A stretch of DNA of 64,000 nucleotides from Cephalopachus bancanus. Its lineage: Eukaryota; Chordata; Mammalia; Primates; Tarsiidae. Every line of letters begins with the position of its first letter. Position 1 is the first letter of the stretch. Shown piece by piece: positions 1 through 10,647 of the stretch. A model generated the notes under the pieces. The model had not been told where the DNA came from and did no database searches. It saw only the letters and a program-made list of their open reading frames with translations. Where the stretch lies: NCBI GenBank assembly GCA_027257055.1, contig JAPVLO010000055.1, positions 6,533,501 through 6,597,500 on the forward strand, written 5' to 3'. A program made the position numbers and the translations under genes.

Positions 1-513
1 ATGACCTTGTCTTGTTAGGAAAGGGTATAAAACTGTTTAACTTCAGATATTGACAGAAAATATAAAAATATGCATGTTAAAAATGAAAAGAAATAAAATC
101 TCTAACTTGCAAAGCAACGGGAAACAAAAATAAGAGGTAATGTACAATAGTAACTCTTGGAATGTTTGTAAGATTAAACATGAGTATCCATGTATAGCAA
201 AAGTTGTTATATTTCCCCAAAAAACCATCTTCCCCAATGAGAAGATTTTTACTTGACTGCTTGGCATCCAGAATATAGACATGTCTCAGTCTCTCATGAA
301 GCTAAGCATGGCCATAAAACTAAGTGTTTGTCAGTTGGATGTGAGTGGAAGTTTTGAACTGCAGCTTCTGAGAACTTTTCTTATGAGAGAGCTACCAGAG
401 TGCCTTTGTTGAAGTGTGTAAAGCCAACCAACTCCTGCAGCAGGAAGGCAGACTGTTAAAAATCAGGTACCAAATTTGATAAAGTGTCAACGACATTGAA
501 CTCATAGCTTTAT
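1..513. other. Unassigned AT-rich DNA, no gene
   Basis: No reading frame here has recognisable protein character, and no repeat family is recognisable. It ends at the target-site duplication of the first Alu. Confidence 0.5.
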
Positions 514-528
514 CAAGACCCTACACAA

Positions 529-820
529 GCCTGGCTCGGTGGCTCAGCCTGTAATCCTGTGCTTTGGGAGGCTGAGGTGAGTGGATTGCCTGAGCCCACG
601 GGTTCGAGACCCTCCTGGGCAACTTGGTGAGATGGCATCTCTACAATAAATCAAAAAACTCGCCAGGCGTGGTAGCACGCACCTGTAGTTCCAGCTACTT
701 GGAAGGCTGAGGCGGAAGGATCGCTGGAGCCCAGCAGGTTGCAGTGGCCAGGAGCGGCTACTGCACTCCAGTCTGGGTGACAGAGTGAGACTCCAACTAA
801 AAAAAAAAAGAAAAAAAAAA
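529..820 (+). mobile_element. Alu SINE, dimeric, young lineage (type I)
   Basis: A two-armed 7SL-derived element. The left arm starts near 529, the linker is ACAATAAATCAAAAA, and the right arm ends in CTCCAACT before an A-rich tail. The flanking duplication is AAGACCCTACACAA (515-528) against AAGACCCTAGACAA (820-833), one mismatch, so the insertion is fairly recent. It keeps the ACTTG pentamer in the left arm (GGGCAACTTGGTGAGA), which marks the type I group. Non-autonomous; mobilised by L1 proteins. Confidence 0.95.
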
Positions 821-833
821 AGACCCTAGACAA

Positions 834-2504
834 AAACACTTTACTCTCCCCCCACCTTTTTTTAATCCCCCGTCCAGCATTGTACTGCTTGGAGCGAATG
901 TAGTATTCTATACCTAGATCATGCATTGTGGCATTCAAAATCATAATCAAGGGAGTGTGTAAATGAAGGCTAATGAAAACTAAAAGGTCTGAGTTTCTGT
1001 GACCTCCTGCATAGCGGCCACCAACAGTTCTTGATGGATTTCATTTGGGACTTCTTTCTAGTTTACACCACTATTATTTTAGGTCTCTATCATCTGTAAA
1101 AAAACTCTTAATGCTAAATTTAAAAAAAAACCGTACTAAGAATTTAGTATTTCTGAAATGGTCTGTGCTTGTTTCAGATAAGTCTCAAATCTCTCTTCTA
1201 ATCTTTTGACTCCACCTCTTACTGCAGACCTTAACCATCTATGCACAGAATGTTACCAGGCAGTGTGTCAACCTGAGGCCCTGGTGCACAATGACAGCTG
1301 TCTGCCTGGGTCCTCTCTGTATTATGGCATGATCTGTGACTCAGAAACAAATGAGAGTTATTAACACATTGCTGTCATATGTAACCAATTATAGAGAGAG
1401 CCATTAGACAGTTTCTTTATCTCTCCGTGTGAGGGTAGTTCTGAGATGTGTCATTAGGCTTCTCAGAAGGTTCCATAAGATTGAGCCCAATTTACCCACG
1501 GTGATAGTACACGCCACATGCTAGCATATATCGTCTTTCCCTTTTTCCCTAAGTCAGTCTCATTACTCCTCATCCCTGTTCAGTGGAATCACTTCTCAGA
1601 TAACCTATTTCTATAGGAGTCTTTGACATGATATCTGCTCATTTGAGACCCATGCTCTGCTCCTATTTCTTCTTGCCCCAGGGCTTCCAATGTCTCCAGG
1701 AAGCTGCCCCAGTGGGGGAAACTCAACAAATCTCCTTGATAATAGCACAGTACAGGACCCAGAATTACAGGATAGTTATTGCCTCACATCACCCTTGACC
1801 AAGCGGAAGGGAAAGGAGGATATTGAACGGATGTTTTCACCATTTTTCCCTTGAACAATTCAGAGGTTTATTGCATATACTTGCTAAGAATATCCCACAA
1901 AAGTGAGTATAATTTTCCTGTAATATTGACTGACTAGACTATATACTTTCATGTTGTTTTACCACCTTCCATTCTTCACTATTTCTGTCCCTCACTTTTA
2001 TTTTCTGAGACCATTCTCTATATAAACCACATGCCTACAAGCGCTATTTTATTTCAGATTGTTTTTAGGAGAACCTACAGAAAGACAGAGCTTACTAAGT
2101 GTGGGTGTTTTATTCTTATTATTGATATATCTACTAGAATATACCACTTTTTTCAATCCAAAATGATGCTTGCAATATTTTACATAGTGTCAACTCCTAG
2201 TCTTATCATTGTGGGTTATATTAATAAATGATACTAAATTGTTCTCTATTATCTGTGCTTAAAACTTGGAAGTCACTTTTGAAATGTCTTTCAATTCACA
2301 ATAATATATCCAATTACTTACTCCAGCTTATCAATGTTTTACTTATATAGCACAATACTTTTTCTTGCTAGTCATGTTGCCACTACCATCATCAAATTAC
2401 CCACAAACGACGTCACCCCTAAGTAGCAGAGATAGTGTTAAGACTAACTCTAAACTGCTCCTCTGAACTCTGTCCACCTTTTTGTAACAAACATTTCTGA
2501 GCAT
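834..2504. other. Unassigned intergenic DNA
   Basis: About 1.7 kb of non-coding sequence without a repeat I can name. A 66-residue frame at 2031-2231 has AT-rich composition and no motif, and looks like chance. Very old repeat remnants may be present but are too diverged to call by eye. Confidence 0.5.
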
Positions 2505-2531
2505 AAACTGTCCCAGTTGGCTTCCTAATTC

Positions 2532-2540
2532 CAAGATGGG
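2532..2540 (+). promoter_or_regulatory. YY1-like start motif of L1-A
   Basis: CAAGATGGG lies within about 20 bp of the inferred L1-A front. In human L1 a YY1 site at this place directs accurate start-site choice. Here the match is judged by eye. Confidence 0.5.
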
Positions 2541-2944
2541 AATGGAGACGGTGGGAGTGCTTGAGTCTCCACAAAAATAAACGGGTGAAGAGACCAGTAT
2601 TCACCCTAGTGGGTCAGCAGAAATTGTGTGAATGTCTGACTGAGTGGAGATATGGAAAAGAGAGGACCGAGATCTCCTGCATAGGCAGCTGCCCAGAGGC
2701 AGGCACCATCTGTATGACACCAACAGAAAAGGAAGAAAAAAAAAAAGATTAACACGGTGAAGATCACCTGCAACAGGTACAGCCTGCCACTGCAGCCTTC
2801 ATCCCAGGTCAGACACCAGCAACGCAAACTGTAAGAAAATATACCAGAGGAACCCGACCAGAGTCCCAACGGAGGATACCCAGACTTCCATCCCCCAACT
2901 GTAGCATCGTGATCTGCCACCACAACCCTGCCAGCCCTGCCAAA

Positions 2945-3400
2945 GAAACCAGTCCCAGATCACAGCAAAATGGCAGTGAGTTTTAAAGTGACCCATCACC
3001 CTTTTTTTCAGTGGTCTGCGAGATGCGTGATTCAGGTGGACAACGTTCTCAGCAACACATATGGAGAGACCTGAACATAAGCCGATCAGCTGGGGGCAGT
3101 TCTCTGCCTTCCTCCAACTCCACGAGGTAAACAGGAGGTTAGATTTGAAGCATTTGAGGTCTGCACTGCAACCCAAGAACCCAGTCTCTGCTCACAGCGA
3201 ATGAGTAGGGGGTGAGTTTTAAACTGGCCCTACACCCTTTCCCCAGTGACTTGCAAGACCTGTGACTCAGGTGAGGAACATTAGGATCAGCACACATGGA
3301 GAGGGGTAAACATAGGCAGATCAGCCGGTCACACCTTCCAGCTACCCCACAACCACAAGGGGTATACAGAAGGACAGATTTAAAAGTCGGAAGATCCTCC
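2945..3400 (+). repeat. Two tandem ~235-bp units in the L1-A 5'UTR
   Basis: Several landmarks recur with a constant shift: GTGAGTTTTAAA at 2976 and 3212 (236 bp), ATGGAGAG at 3061 and 3296 (235 bp), and AGATTT at 3141 and 3376 (235 bp). Between them run further matches such as ACATA-G-C-GATCAGC. The two units are clearly diverged. This resembles the promoter monomers of rodent L1s, which are stacked direct repeats of about 200 bp. I did not find a third unit upstream. Confidence 0.85.
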
Positions 3401-4372
3401 CTTTAGAAATCCCTCCCCTCTGCCGCCAGCTAAGAGAAGCAGTGCATGGGTCACTCCTACGAGAAATCTGAAGTCTTGAACCTGCTGGAAGAGGATGCTC
3501 AAGAATTACATAAGTTTTTTGTTGTTTTTGTTGTTGCTGTTGTTTTTAGTTTTTGTTGTTGTTGTTATTTTTTTATTTTCTTGTATCTGCATGACTCTAC
3601 CTATTTTTTGGTACTATAGCTTGTTGAGAATGGGCATTTCATTCTGTTTTACCCCTTCTCTTTCTTTCTATATATGAGTGCGAAAATTTCCTCATATTAT
3701 TGGTTTGAGTTTCTTTGGGGGTTTTGTTTGTCTGTTTATGTGTTGTTTGTTTTATTTCTTCTTTCTTGTTTTTTTTAATTTTGTTTTGTTTATGTTACTG
3801 TTTTGGTTTGAATTTCTCTCCCTCTTTCTTTTTCTCTCTCTCTTTGCTTGTCTCCCTTTTTGATGGTTTTTACATTTTTCTTCTCACCTTTGTTCTCTCC
3901 ATTGTCATCCCCTCCATTTTATATCTTTATTAATTACTTTGCCTTCCTTTTTGTTATTTTGTATCCAGGGGAGATACATACGCTTCCATTTTATGGACAT
4001 ATTGTAAGGTAGTAGGAAGTAGACCTATGGGGGCCTACACACTAATCAGCAAATATTGTGATCATCAGACAGCTTTTGAATCTTAGCAGCCCCTAACATA
4101 CCTTATTCAAATCTGAAATCTGCAAGGGAGTAACATAGCTTACCTGCTTCAATCCGGCTCCAAAGATTAAACTAGTGCAGAGGTTTTATTCAAGGGAGAA
4201 TAGGGGGTTGAGCAAAAAGGAGTGAAAACTACTCCCTTCCTCACTGAGCAATGGAAATAAAGAAAAAAGAAAAAAAACACCACAAATAAAGAAAAACCAA
4301 AGAAGAACAACTGGCACCACACGAAGTCCAAAGAGGAGAGTTCATAAGTATACAGACTTTGGAACTCAAACA

Positions 4373-5245
4373 ATGAAGAGAATTCAGATTGACTGGTCTC
4401 AGACTACAAATGTAGAAATCAAGAAATAGATGGAAAAGATGAACAAGAACCAAGAAAAGCAAGATGAAAACAGGAAAGAACTAATGGTTGAGATGCAAAC
4501 TATAAAGAATACAGCAAAATAAAAATATAATAATAATAAGCTGACAAACATGGAAAGCAGAATTAACCAGGCAAAAGAAAGAATCTCAGAACATAAAGAA
4601 CAAAATCTGGAACTAATAAAATCTGTTAAAAACATAGAAAGGAAACTTAAAAAGATGGAATAAAGCCTTCAGGAGATGTGCAACAATATTAAGAGAACAA
4701 ACCTAAGACTGAGAGGTATCCCTGAAGCAGATAAGGAGAATGAGAGCAGTCTGGAACAAACATTCCAGGAGGTCATCCAAAAAAACTTCCCACAGCTCAT
4801 CAGAGACACGACAATACTAATACCAGAGATACAGAAAACCCCAGCAAGGCATCAAATAAGTAGACCAGCTCCTAGACACATAGTAATTTGCTTAAACAAA
4901 GGTATAAAAGAAAAAATTTCTAAAGACAGCAAGACAGAAAGATCAGACTACCTACTGAGAAAGACCAATTAGAATAGCAGCAAACTTAGCTACAAAAACA
5001 CTGTAGGCTAGAAGAGAATGAAGATCAATCTTCAAAACACTCAAAGATAATCATTTTCATCCAAGAATATCCTACCAGGCTAAGTTAAGCTTCATTAGTA
5101 ATGGAGAGTTAAAATCCTTCGACTTTCAATCCCTGAGAGTGTATGCTGCCTCCAGATCAGCTCTACAAGAGAGGCTTAAGAAGGTGTTAAGCATAGAAGA
5201 AAGAAAAGAAAGAACAGCCACATTCCTTCCAAGAATGCATGAAAA
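4373..5245 (+). pseudogene. L1-A ORF1 (RNA-binding ORF1p), broken
   Basis: The family product is an RNA-binding chaperone with coiled-coil, RRM and C-terminal domains that coats L1 RNA in the cytoplasm. The start is placed at 4373 because the same M-K-(S/R)-x-Q-x-D-W context opens ORF1 in L1-B and L1-C. The frame stops after 18 codons (TAG at 4427-4429) and has more stops through the coiled coil. An open stretch at 4676-4972 carries the RRM and start of the C-terminal domain, with NLRLRGIPE, FPQLI and APRHIVI recognisable. The end is approximate. No functional protein is expected. Confidence 0.85.
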
Positions 5246-5371
5246 CAAAGAACCTATAAAGCATGCATCATGACTGCAAGATTCAAAACACACACATAAA
5301 TCAACCCCAAAATCAAAAGAAATCTAACAAACACATAAATAAACAAAAATAACAAAGTTGATAAGAGCCTC

Positions 5372-5640
5372 GTGACAGGGATAAACTCTCACATCTCAAT
5401 AATCAGCTTGAATGTGAATAGACTAAATGCACCACTTAAAAAGGCATAGAATGGTAAACTGGGGTAAAGAAAAATAATACAACAATATACTGTCTTCAGA
5501 AGTTGTATCTCACCAGAAGGAACATGCGCAAACTCAAAGTTAGAGGATAGAAAAAAAACTTTCAGGTGAATGGAACACAAAAGAAAGACAGAGTTGCAAT
5601 CTTAATATCAGAAAAAATAACATTTAAGCTAAAACAAATT
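5372..5640 (+). pseudogene. L1-A ORF2, N-terminal endonuclease start
   Basis: ORF2p is the L1 endonuclease and reverse transcriptase. This piece aligns with the opening of L1-B ORF2: (T)GINSHISIIS followed by N-V-N-R-L-N-A-P. The initiator is GTG at 5372-5374 where L1-B has ATG, and an in-frame TAG follows within 30 codons. After about 90 codons the frame is cut by the L1-B insertion and continues at about 12080. Confidence 0.8.
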
Positions 5641-5846
5641 ATTTTATTCTTTTATTTTTTTAATATTTTTTTATTTTGAAATTTCAGGGTACAGTTAAGG
5701 GTTAGTTATATAAATATTCATTGTGCAGGTACCCTTATTGATGAGATGTGCCCCCCTTCCCCAGACAGATATTGACTACCGTTAATCCCACCTCTCTTCC
5801 CCTCCCTGCCACCCCACATAGTTTCCTGCCACTGTCAATCCTTTTC
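5641..5846 (-). other. L1-B 3'UTR and A-tail
   Basis: On the minus strand this runs from the end of ORF2 to an A-rich tail, seen on the plus strand as T-rich DNA at 5641-5680. It matches the tail of L1-A at 16230-16408, including the reverse complement of AGGGTAC- and TACC-rich words. Confidence 0.8.
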
Positions 5847-8800
5847 TTATAGTATTGCAGTAGTTGTTCGAGGTTCACTTATGAGTGAGAACATGTGATA
5901 TGCAAATCTTTGTTTTCTGTGAGAGATCACTCAGTATTATTAACTCTAATTCCATTCAGGTTGCTAGGAAATTCATAATTTTGTTCTTTTTTATGGCTGC
6001 ATAATATTCCATTGTGTATATGTACCACATTTTTAAAAATCCAGTCCTCTTTTGATGGACAGCATGGTTGGTTCCATGATCTTGCTATTGTGACAATGCT
6101 GTGATAAACATATGTGTGCAGGTGTCTTTTTTATAGAGTGATTTCAGTTCTACAGGATACATTCCCAGTAGGGGAATTGCAGGATCATATGGAAGGTCGA
6201 TTTTTAGAGCTTTTGGGATTCACCACACTGATTTCCACAGAGGCTGTACTAGTTTACACTCCCACCAGCAGTGTAGAAGTGTTCCATTTTCACCACATCC
6301 CATCCAGCATCTGTTATTTTTTGAGTTATTGATAATGGTCATTCTGACTGGAGTTAGGTGGTATCTCAGTGTTGTTTTAATTTGCATCTCCTTGATGACT
6401 AGTGAGGTTGAACACTTCTTCATGTATCTGTTGGCTGCTTGGATGTCTTCCTTTGAGAAGTGTCTGTTCATATCTTTTGCCCACTTTGTAATGGGGTTGT
6501 TTGTTTTTTTCCTTTTCAAAACATTTGAGTTCCTTGTAGATCCTTGATGTTAGGCCTTTCTCAGAAATGGAGTTGGCAAATACATTTTCCCAGTCTATGG
6601 ACTGTCTCCCTGCTCTCTTGATGGTTTCTTTGGCTTTGCAGAAGCTTGTCAGTTTAATGAGGTCCCACTTGTCTATCTTATCTCTTATGGCCTGTGCGTT
6701 TTGGGCTTTGCTCAGGAATTGGATGCCAGTTCCAACTTCCATAAGGGTGTGTCCTGCATTTTCTAAAGTTCTTATGGTTTGAGGCTTTATGTTTAGGTCT
6801 CTGATCCACTTAGAGTTAATTTTTGTGTTTGGGGATAGACAGGGGTCCTGTTTGAATCTTCTGCATGTGATCAGCCAGTTTTCCCAGCACCATTTACTGA
6901 ATAGGTTCTCCTCTCCCCAGTGATGGGTGATGGAAGCTTTGTCAAAGATGAGCTGGTTGAAAAATTGAGGTTTTGCTTCTGAAATCTCAATTCTATTTCA
7001 TTGGTCTATATGCCTGTTCTTGTACCAATACCAGGCAGTTTTGATTATTGTAGCTTTATAGTAAAGTTTAAAGTCTGGGAGTGTGATAACTTCTGCTATG
7101 GTTTTTTTTTGTTTGTTTCTGTTTTTTTTTTTTTTTTGCTAAGAATTGTTCTGGCTGTTCTTGGTCGTTTGTGTTTCCATATGAATTCCTGTATTGTTTT
7201 ATCTAGATCTGAGAAGAATGTTACTGGGTAGTTTGATGGGTGCTGCATTAAATCTGGAGATTGCCTTAGGTAAGATGGACATCTTCACAATGTTGATTCT
7301 TCTAATCCATGAGCATGGGATATTTTTCCACTTGTTAGTGTCATCTTTGACTTCTTTGAGCAGTGTTTTGTAGTTTTCATTGTAAAAGTCATTCATGTCT
7401 CTGGTTAGGAAGATGCCAAGGTATTTCATCTTTTTTGTGGCTGTTGTGAATGGGACTATGCTTTTTATTTGAGTTTCTGTTAGTTTATTATTGATGTAAA
7501 GAAATGTGTTTGTCTTTTGCACATTTATTTTATACCCTGAGATTTTGCCAAAGTCTTGTAGTGCAAGGATTTTTTTGACAGATTCTCTTGGTACTCAAGG
7601 TATACAATCATGTCATCTGCAAAGAGAGATAATTGACTTCCTCTTTTACTATTTGGATACCCCTGATCACCTTCTCTTTTCTGATTACTATAGCCAGGAC
7701 TTCCAATACTATATTGAACAGTAGGGGTGAGAATGGGTATCTTTGTCTTTTTCCAGTTTTCAGGGGAAATGGTTCCAATTTTTGTCTGTTTAGGAGTATG
7801 CTGGCTGTGGGTTTCTTGTAGATGGCTTTTACTATTTTGAGGTATGTTCCATGTATGCTTAGATGTTCGAGGGTTTTTATCAAGAAGGAGTTCTGAATTT
7901 TATCAAAAGCTTTTTCTGCATCTAATGTTATAATCATGTGGTTTTTGTTTTGACATCTATTGATGTATTTAATCACATTTATGGTCTTACGAATGTTGAA
8001 CCTGCCTTGCGTCCTGGCGATGAAGCTTACTTGTTCATGATGAATGATTTTTGAGATGTGTTGTTGAATCCGGTTTGCTAGGATCTTACTGAGAATTTTA
8101 GCATCTATATTTATCAAAGATATTGGCCTGTACTTCTATTTCTTTGTTGGGTCTATACCTGGCTTGGGTATCAATGTGATGTTAGCTTCATAAAATGATT
8201 TGGGGAGAGTTCCATCTTTCTCAATAGCCTGGAATATTTTCAGTAGGATTGGTATCAGTTCCTCCTTAAATGTCATATAGAATTCTGCTGGAAAGCCATC
8301 TGGACCAGGGCTTTTGTTTCTAGGTAGTTTTCTTATGACATAGTCAATCTCCTTGATGGTTATTGGTCTATTTAGGTCTCAATTTCTTCTTGTTTCAAAC
8401 TAGGCAGGTTGTGCAATGTCATAAAGTCCTCCATTTCCTTACGGTTTTCAAGTTTGTTTCCATACAAGTGTACATAGTAGTCTTAGTAGTCTTTAATGAT
8501 CTTTTGTAATTCTTCAGGGTCAGATGTGACTTCATCTTTTGTGATTTTGATTGTGTATATTTGGGCTTTTTCTCTCTTTTTCTTGGTCAGTCTAGCTAGG
8601 GGATCATCAATCTTCTTTATCCTTTCAAAGTACCAGCTTTTGTTTTGTTGATTTTTTTGTATTTTTTTTTTGTTTGTTTTCTATGTCCTGGATTTGAGCT
8701 TTTATTTTGGTGATCTGTATTCTTTTGCTGAAGTGATCTTGCTTTCCCTGCTTCTAGTCTATTTGTGATCCTTCCATTTTCTTCATGTGCGTTTGTAGAG

Positions 8801-9696
8801 ATATGAATTCTCCTCTTACTACAGCCTTCATGGCATCCCAGAGATTTTGGTAAGATGTTTCTTCATTTTTATTTGTTTCCAGGTATCTTTTAATCTCTGT
8901 ATTGATTTCATCATTGACCCAGGAGTTGTTTAGCATCATGCTGTTTAGTGTCCATGTGTTTGTGGGTTTGGGGGAATCTTGTTGGTGTTGTTTATTTTTA
9001 TTCCACTGTGGTCTGAGGAGATGCATGGCAAAATTTCAATCTTTTGAAATTTGTTTATGCTTGATTTATGACCAAGGATGTAGTCAATCTTAGAGTATAT
9101 TCCATGTGGTGATGAGTAGAATGTATATTCTGTGGTTGTTGGGTGGAGTGTTCTGTAGGTATCAATTAAGTCCATTTAGTCAAGAGTCACATTGAGGTTC
9201 CAGATCTCATTGCTGATTTTTTGTCCTGATGATCTATCTAGGGTTGTGAGTGGAGTATTAAAGTCCCCAGCTATGACAGTGTTAAACTCAATATCTTTTT
9301 TGAGTTTACCTGGAAGCTGCTTTATGAAAGCTGGCACCCCTATGTTGGGTGCATATATGTTTAGGATAGATATTTCTTGTTGATGAATTGAACCTTTTAT
9401 CATTATGTAGTGGCCTCCTGTATCTTTGTAAAATTTTGATAGCTTAAAGATATTTTATCTGAGATTAAGATTGTGACTCCTCCTTTCCTTTGTGTTTTAT
9501 TTGCCTGAAATTTTGCTTCCAATCCTCTTACTTTGAGTCTGTGAGTGTCCTTTCTAGTGAGATGGGTCTCTTGAAGGCAATATATTGTTGCCTGGTGATA
9601 TTTTATCCATTTTGCCATTCTAGTTCCTCTCACTGGTACATTTAGTCCACTCACATTCGGGCTAATTATTGAAATGTGAGAGTTGATCCCTATCAT
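5847..9696 (-). pseudogene. L1-B ORF2 (endonuclease-reverse transcriptase), broken
   Basis: The family protein nicks target DNA and reverse-transcribes L1 RNA (target-primed reverse transcription). The start ATG at 9696 is intact and opens GINSHISIIS. Endonuclease landmarks follow in separated open pieces: QETHLT (9403-9696), NIYAPN and AGDFNTP (9176-9403), and SDHSG (8945-9175). The reverse transcriptase core is open at 7608-8117 ([22 protein letters not shown]), but the frame shifts just before the catalytic x-A-D-D box. C-terminal pieces lie at 7199-7522, 6377-6742 and 6220-6519. The usual stop is mutated, so the frame reads on to TAA at 5847-5849. Many shifts and stops make it inactive. 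Confidence 0.9.
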
Positions 9697-9774
9697 GAGG
9701 TTCTCATAGAGTTGTTGTTGTTTCTGTTTGTTTGTTGTCTTTCTTTTGGTTTGGGGGTTGGTTCATGTATGTTT

Positions 9775-10647
9775 TTAATCTTTCTCCTGTACTCTTTTGA
9801 AGAACATTGTTGTTCTTTTTTCCTTTTCTTCTGTGTTTAATACTTTCCTAAGTGTTTCTTGTAGAGGTGATCTGGTAGCAGCATATGTTCTTAGGGACTG
9901 GATAGCTGAGAAATATTTTAATTCTCCCTCACTGATGAAGCTTAGCTTTGCTGGGTAGGTTATTCTTGGTTGAAATTGTTTATCTTATAGAACTTTGAAG
10001 ATAGGCTACAAGCTCTCCTAGCCTGAAGGGTTTCTGTAGATAAATCTGCTGCTATTCTAATTGGTCTTCCATGGTAGGTAATCTGACTTTTTTCTCTTGC
10101 TGCCTTTAGGATTTTTTGTTTTACACCTACTTTGTTTAGGTGAATTATTATATGTCTGGGATTTGGTCTTCTCATTTGTTTTCTTGCAGGGGTTCTCTGA
10201 ATCTCTTGTGTTTGAATTTCTGCATCACTGATGAGATGAGGGAAGTTTTCTTGAATAATTTCATGGAATATTTGTTCCAGGGTAGGTCTCTTTCCCTCTT
10301 TCTGCCTCAGAAAGTCCAATTATTCTTAGTTTTGGTCTCTTGAAATAATTGCTCATCTCTTGAAGGTTTGTTCTTTTTAAGATTCTTTTCTATGTCTTTG
10401 ACAGTTTGGGCTAGTTCTATATTTTGGTCCTCAAGCTCTGAGAGTCTTTCTTCTGCTTGGCTAATTCTGCTTTCCATGTTTATCAGTTTGTTATTCATTT
10501 CATTCACATTATTCTTTACTACTGTTATCTCAGTTATCAACTCCTTCCTATTTCCTCTTGTCTCTCCTCAATTCTTTTTAATCTCTCCATTAATGTCTTG
10601 ATATCTAGGTTTGTAGTTTGAGACCAGTCATTCTGGGGGCTCTTCAT
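9775..10647 (-). pseudogene. L1-B ORF1 (RNA-binding ORF1p), broken
   Basis: The start ATG (plus-strand CAT at 10645-10647) opens M-K-S-P-Q-N-D-W. An A missing from an A-run, relative to L1-C (about 10550-10562), shifts the frame before the coiled coil. The coiled coil is then open at 10307-10540 (MESRISQAEERLSELEDQ), and the RRM and C-terminal domain at 9960-10319 (FPHLI, RRPNPRHIIIHL). The C-terminus reaches the conserved end near 9775-9860, stop TAA at 9775-9777. Length of about 290 codons is slightly short of the roughly 338 residues of human ORF1p, from the coiled-coil side. Confidence 0.88.

Larger units (their letters stand above)
2524..4372 (+). promoter_or_regulatory. L1-A 5'UTR / internal promoter region
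   Basis: About 1.85 kb separates the L1-A front from the ORF1 start. It contains a pair of direct repeats of about 235 bp (2945-3400), a T-rich stretch with many GTT triplets (3500-3960), and a proximal part (about 4000-4370) that aligns with the matching part of L1-B and L1-C. The distal part does not resemble the L1-B/C fronts. L1 5'UTRs act as RNA polymerase II promoters; activity here is only inferred from position, and the element is old enough to be inactive. Confidence 0.75.
2524..5640 (+). mobile_element. L1-A, 5' portion of a full-length LINE-1
   Basis: This is the front part of a plus-strand L1: a long 5'UTR, all of ORF1 and about the first 260 bp of ORF2. It is cut at about 5640 by the opposite-strand element L1-B and resumes at about 12080. 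The sequence just before the front (AAACTGTCCCAGTTGGCTT, 2505-2523) resembles that just after the tail (AAACTATTCCAGTTGCTTT, 16409-16427), which I read as the TSD. Removing L1-B and two Alus leaves roughly 6.9 kb, right for a full-length L1. The front begins near CCAAGATGGG, the usual L1 start with a YY1-like core. All reading frames are decayed. Confidence 0.9.

Noticed and set aside
3495..3933. Hydrophobic frames rich in Phe, Leu and Val, like membrane proteins
   Set aside because: They are translations of the T-rich tract in the L1-A 5'UTR. Overlapping frames give the same hydrophobic look.
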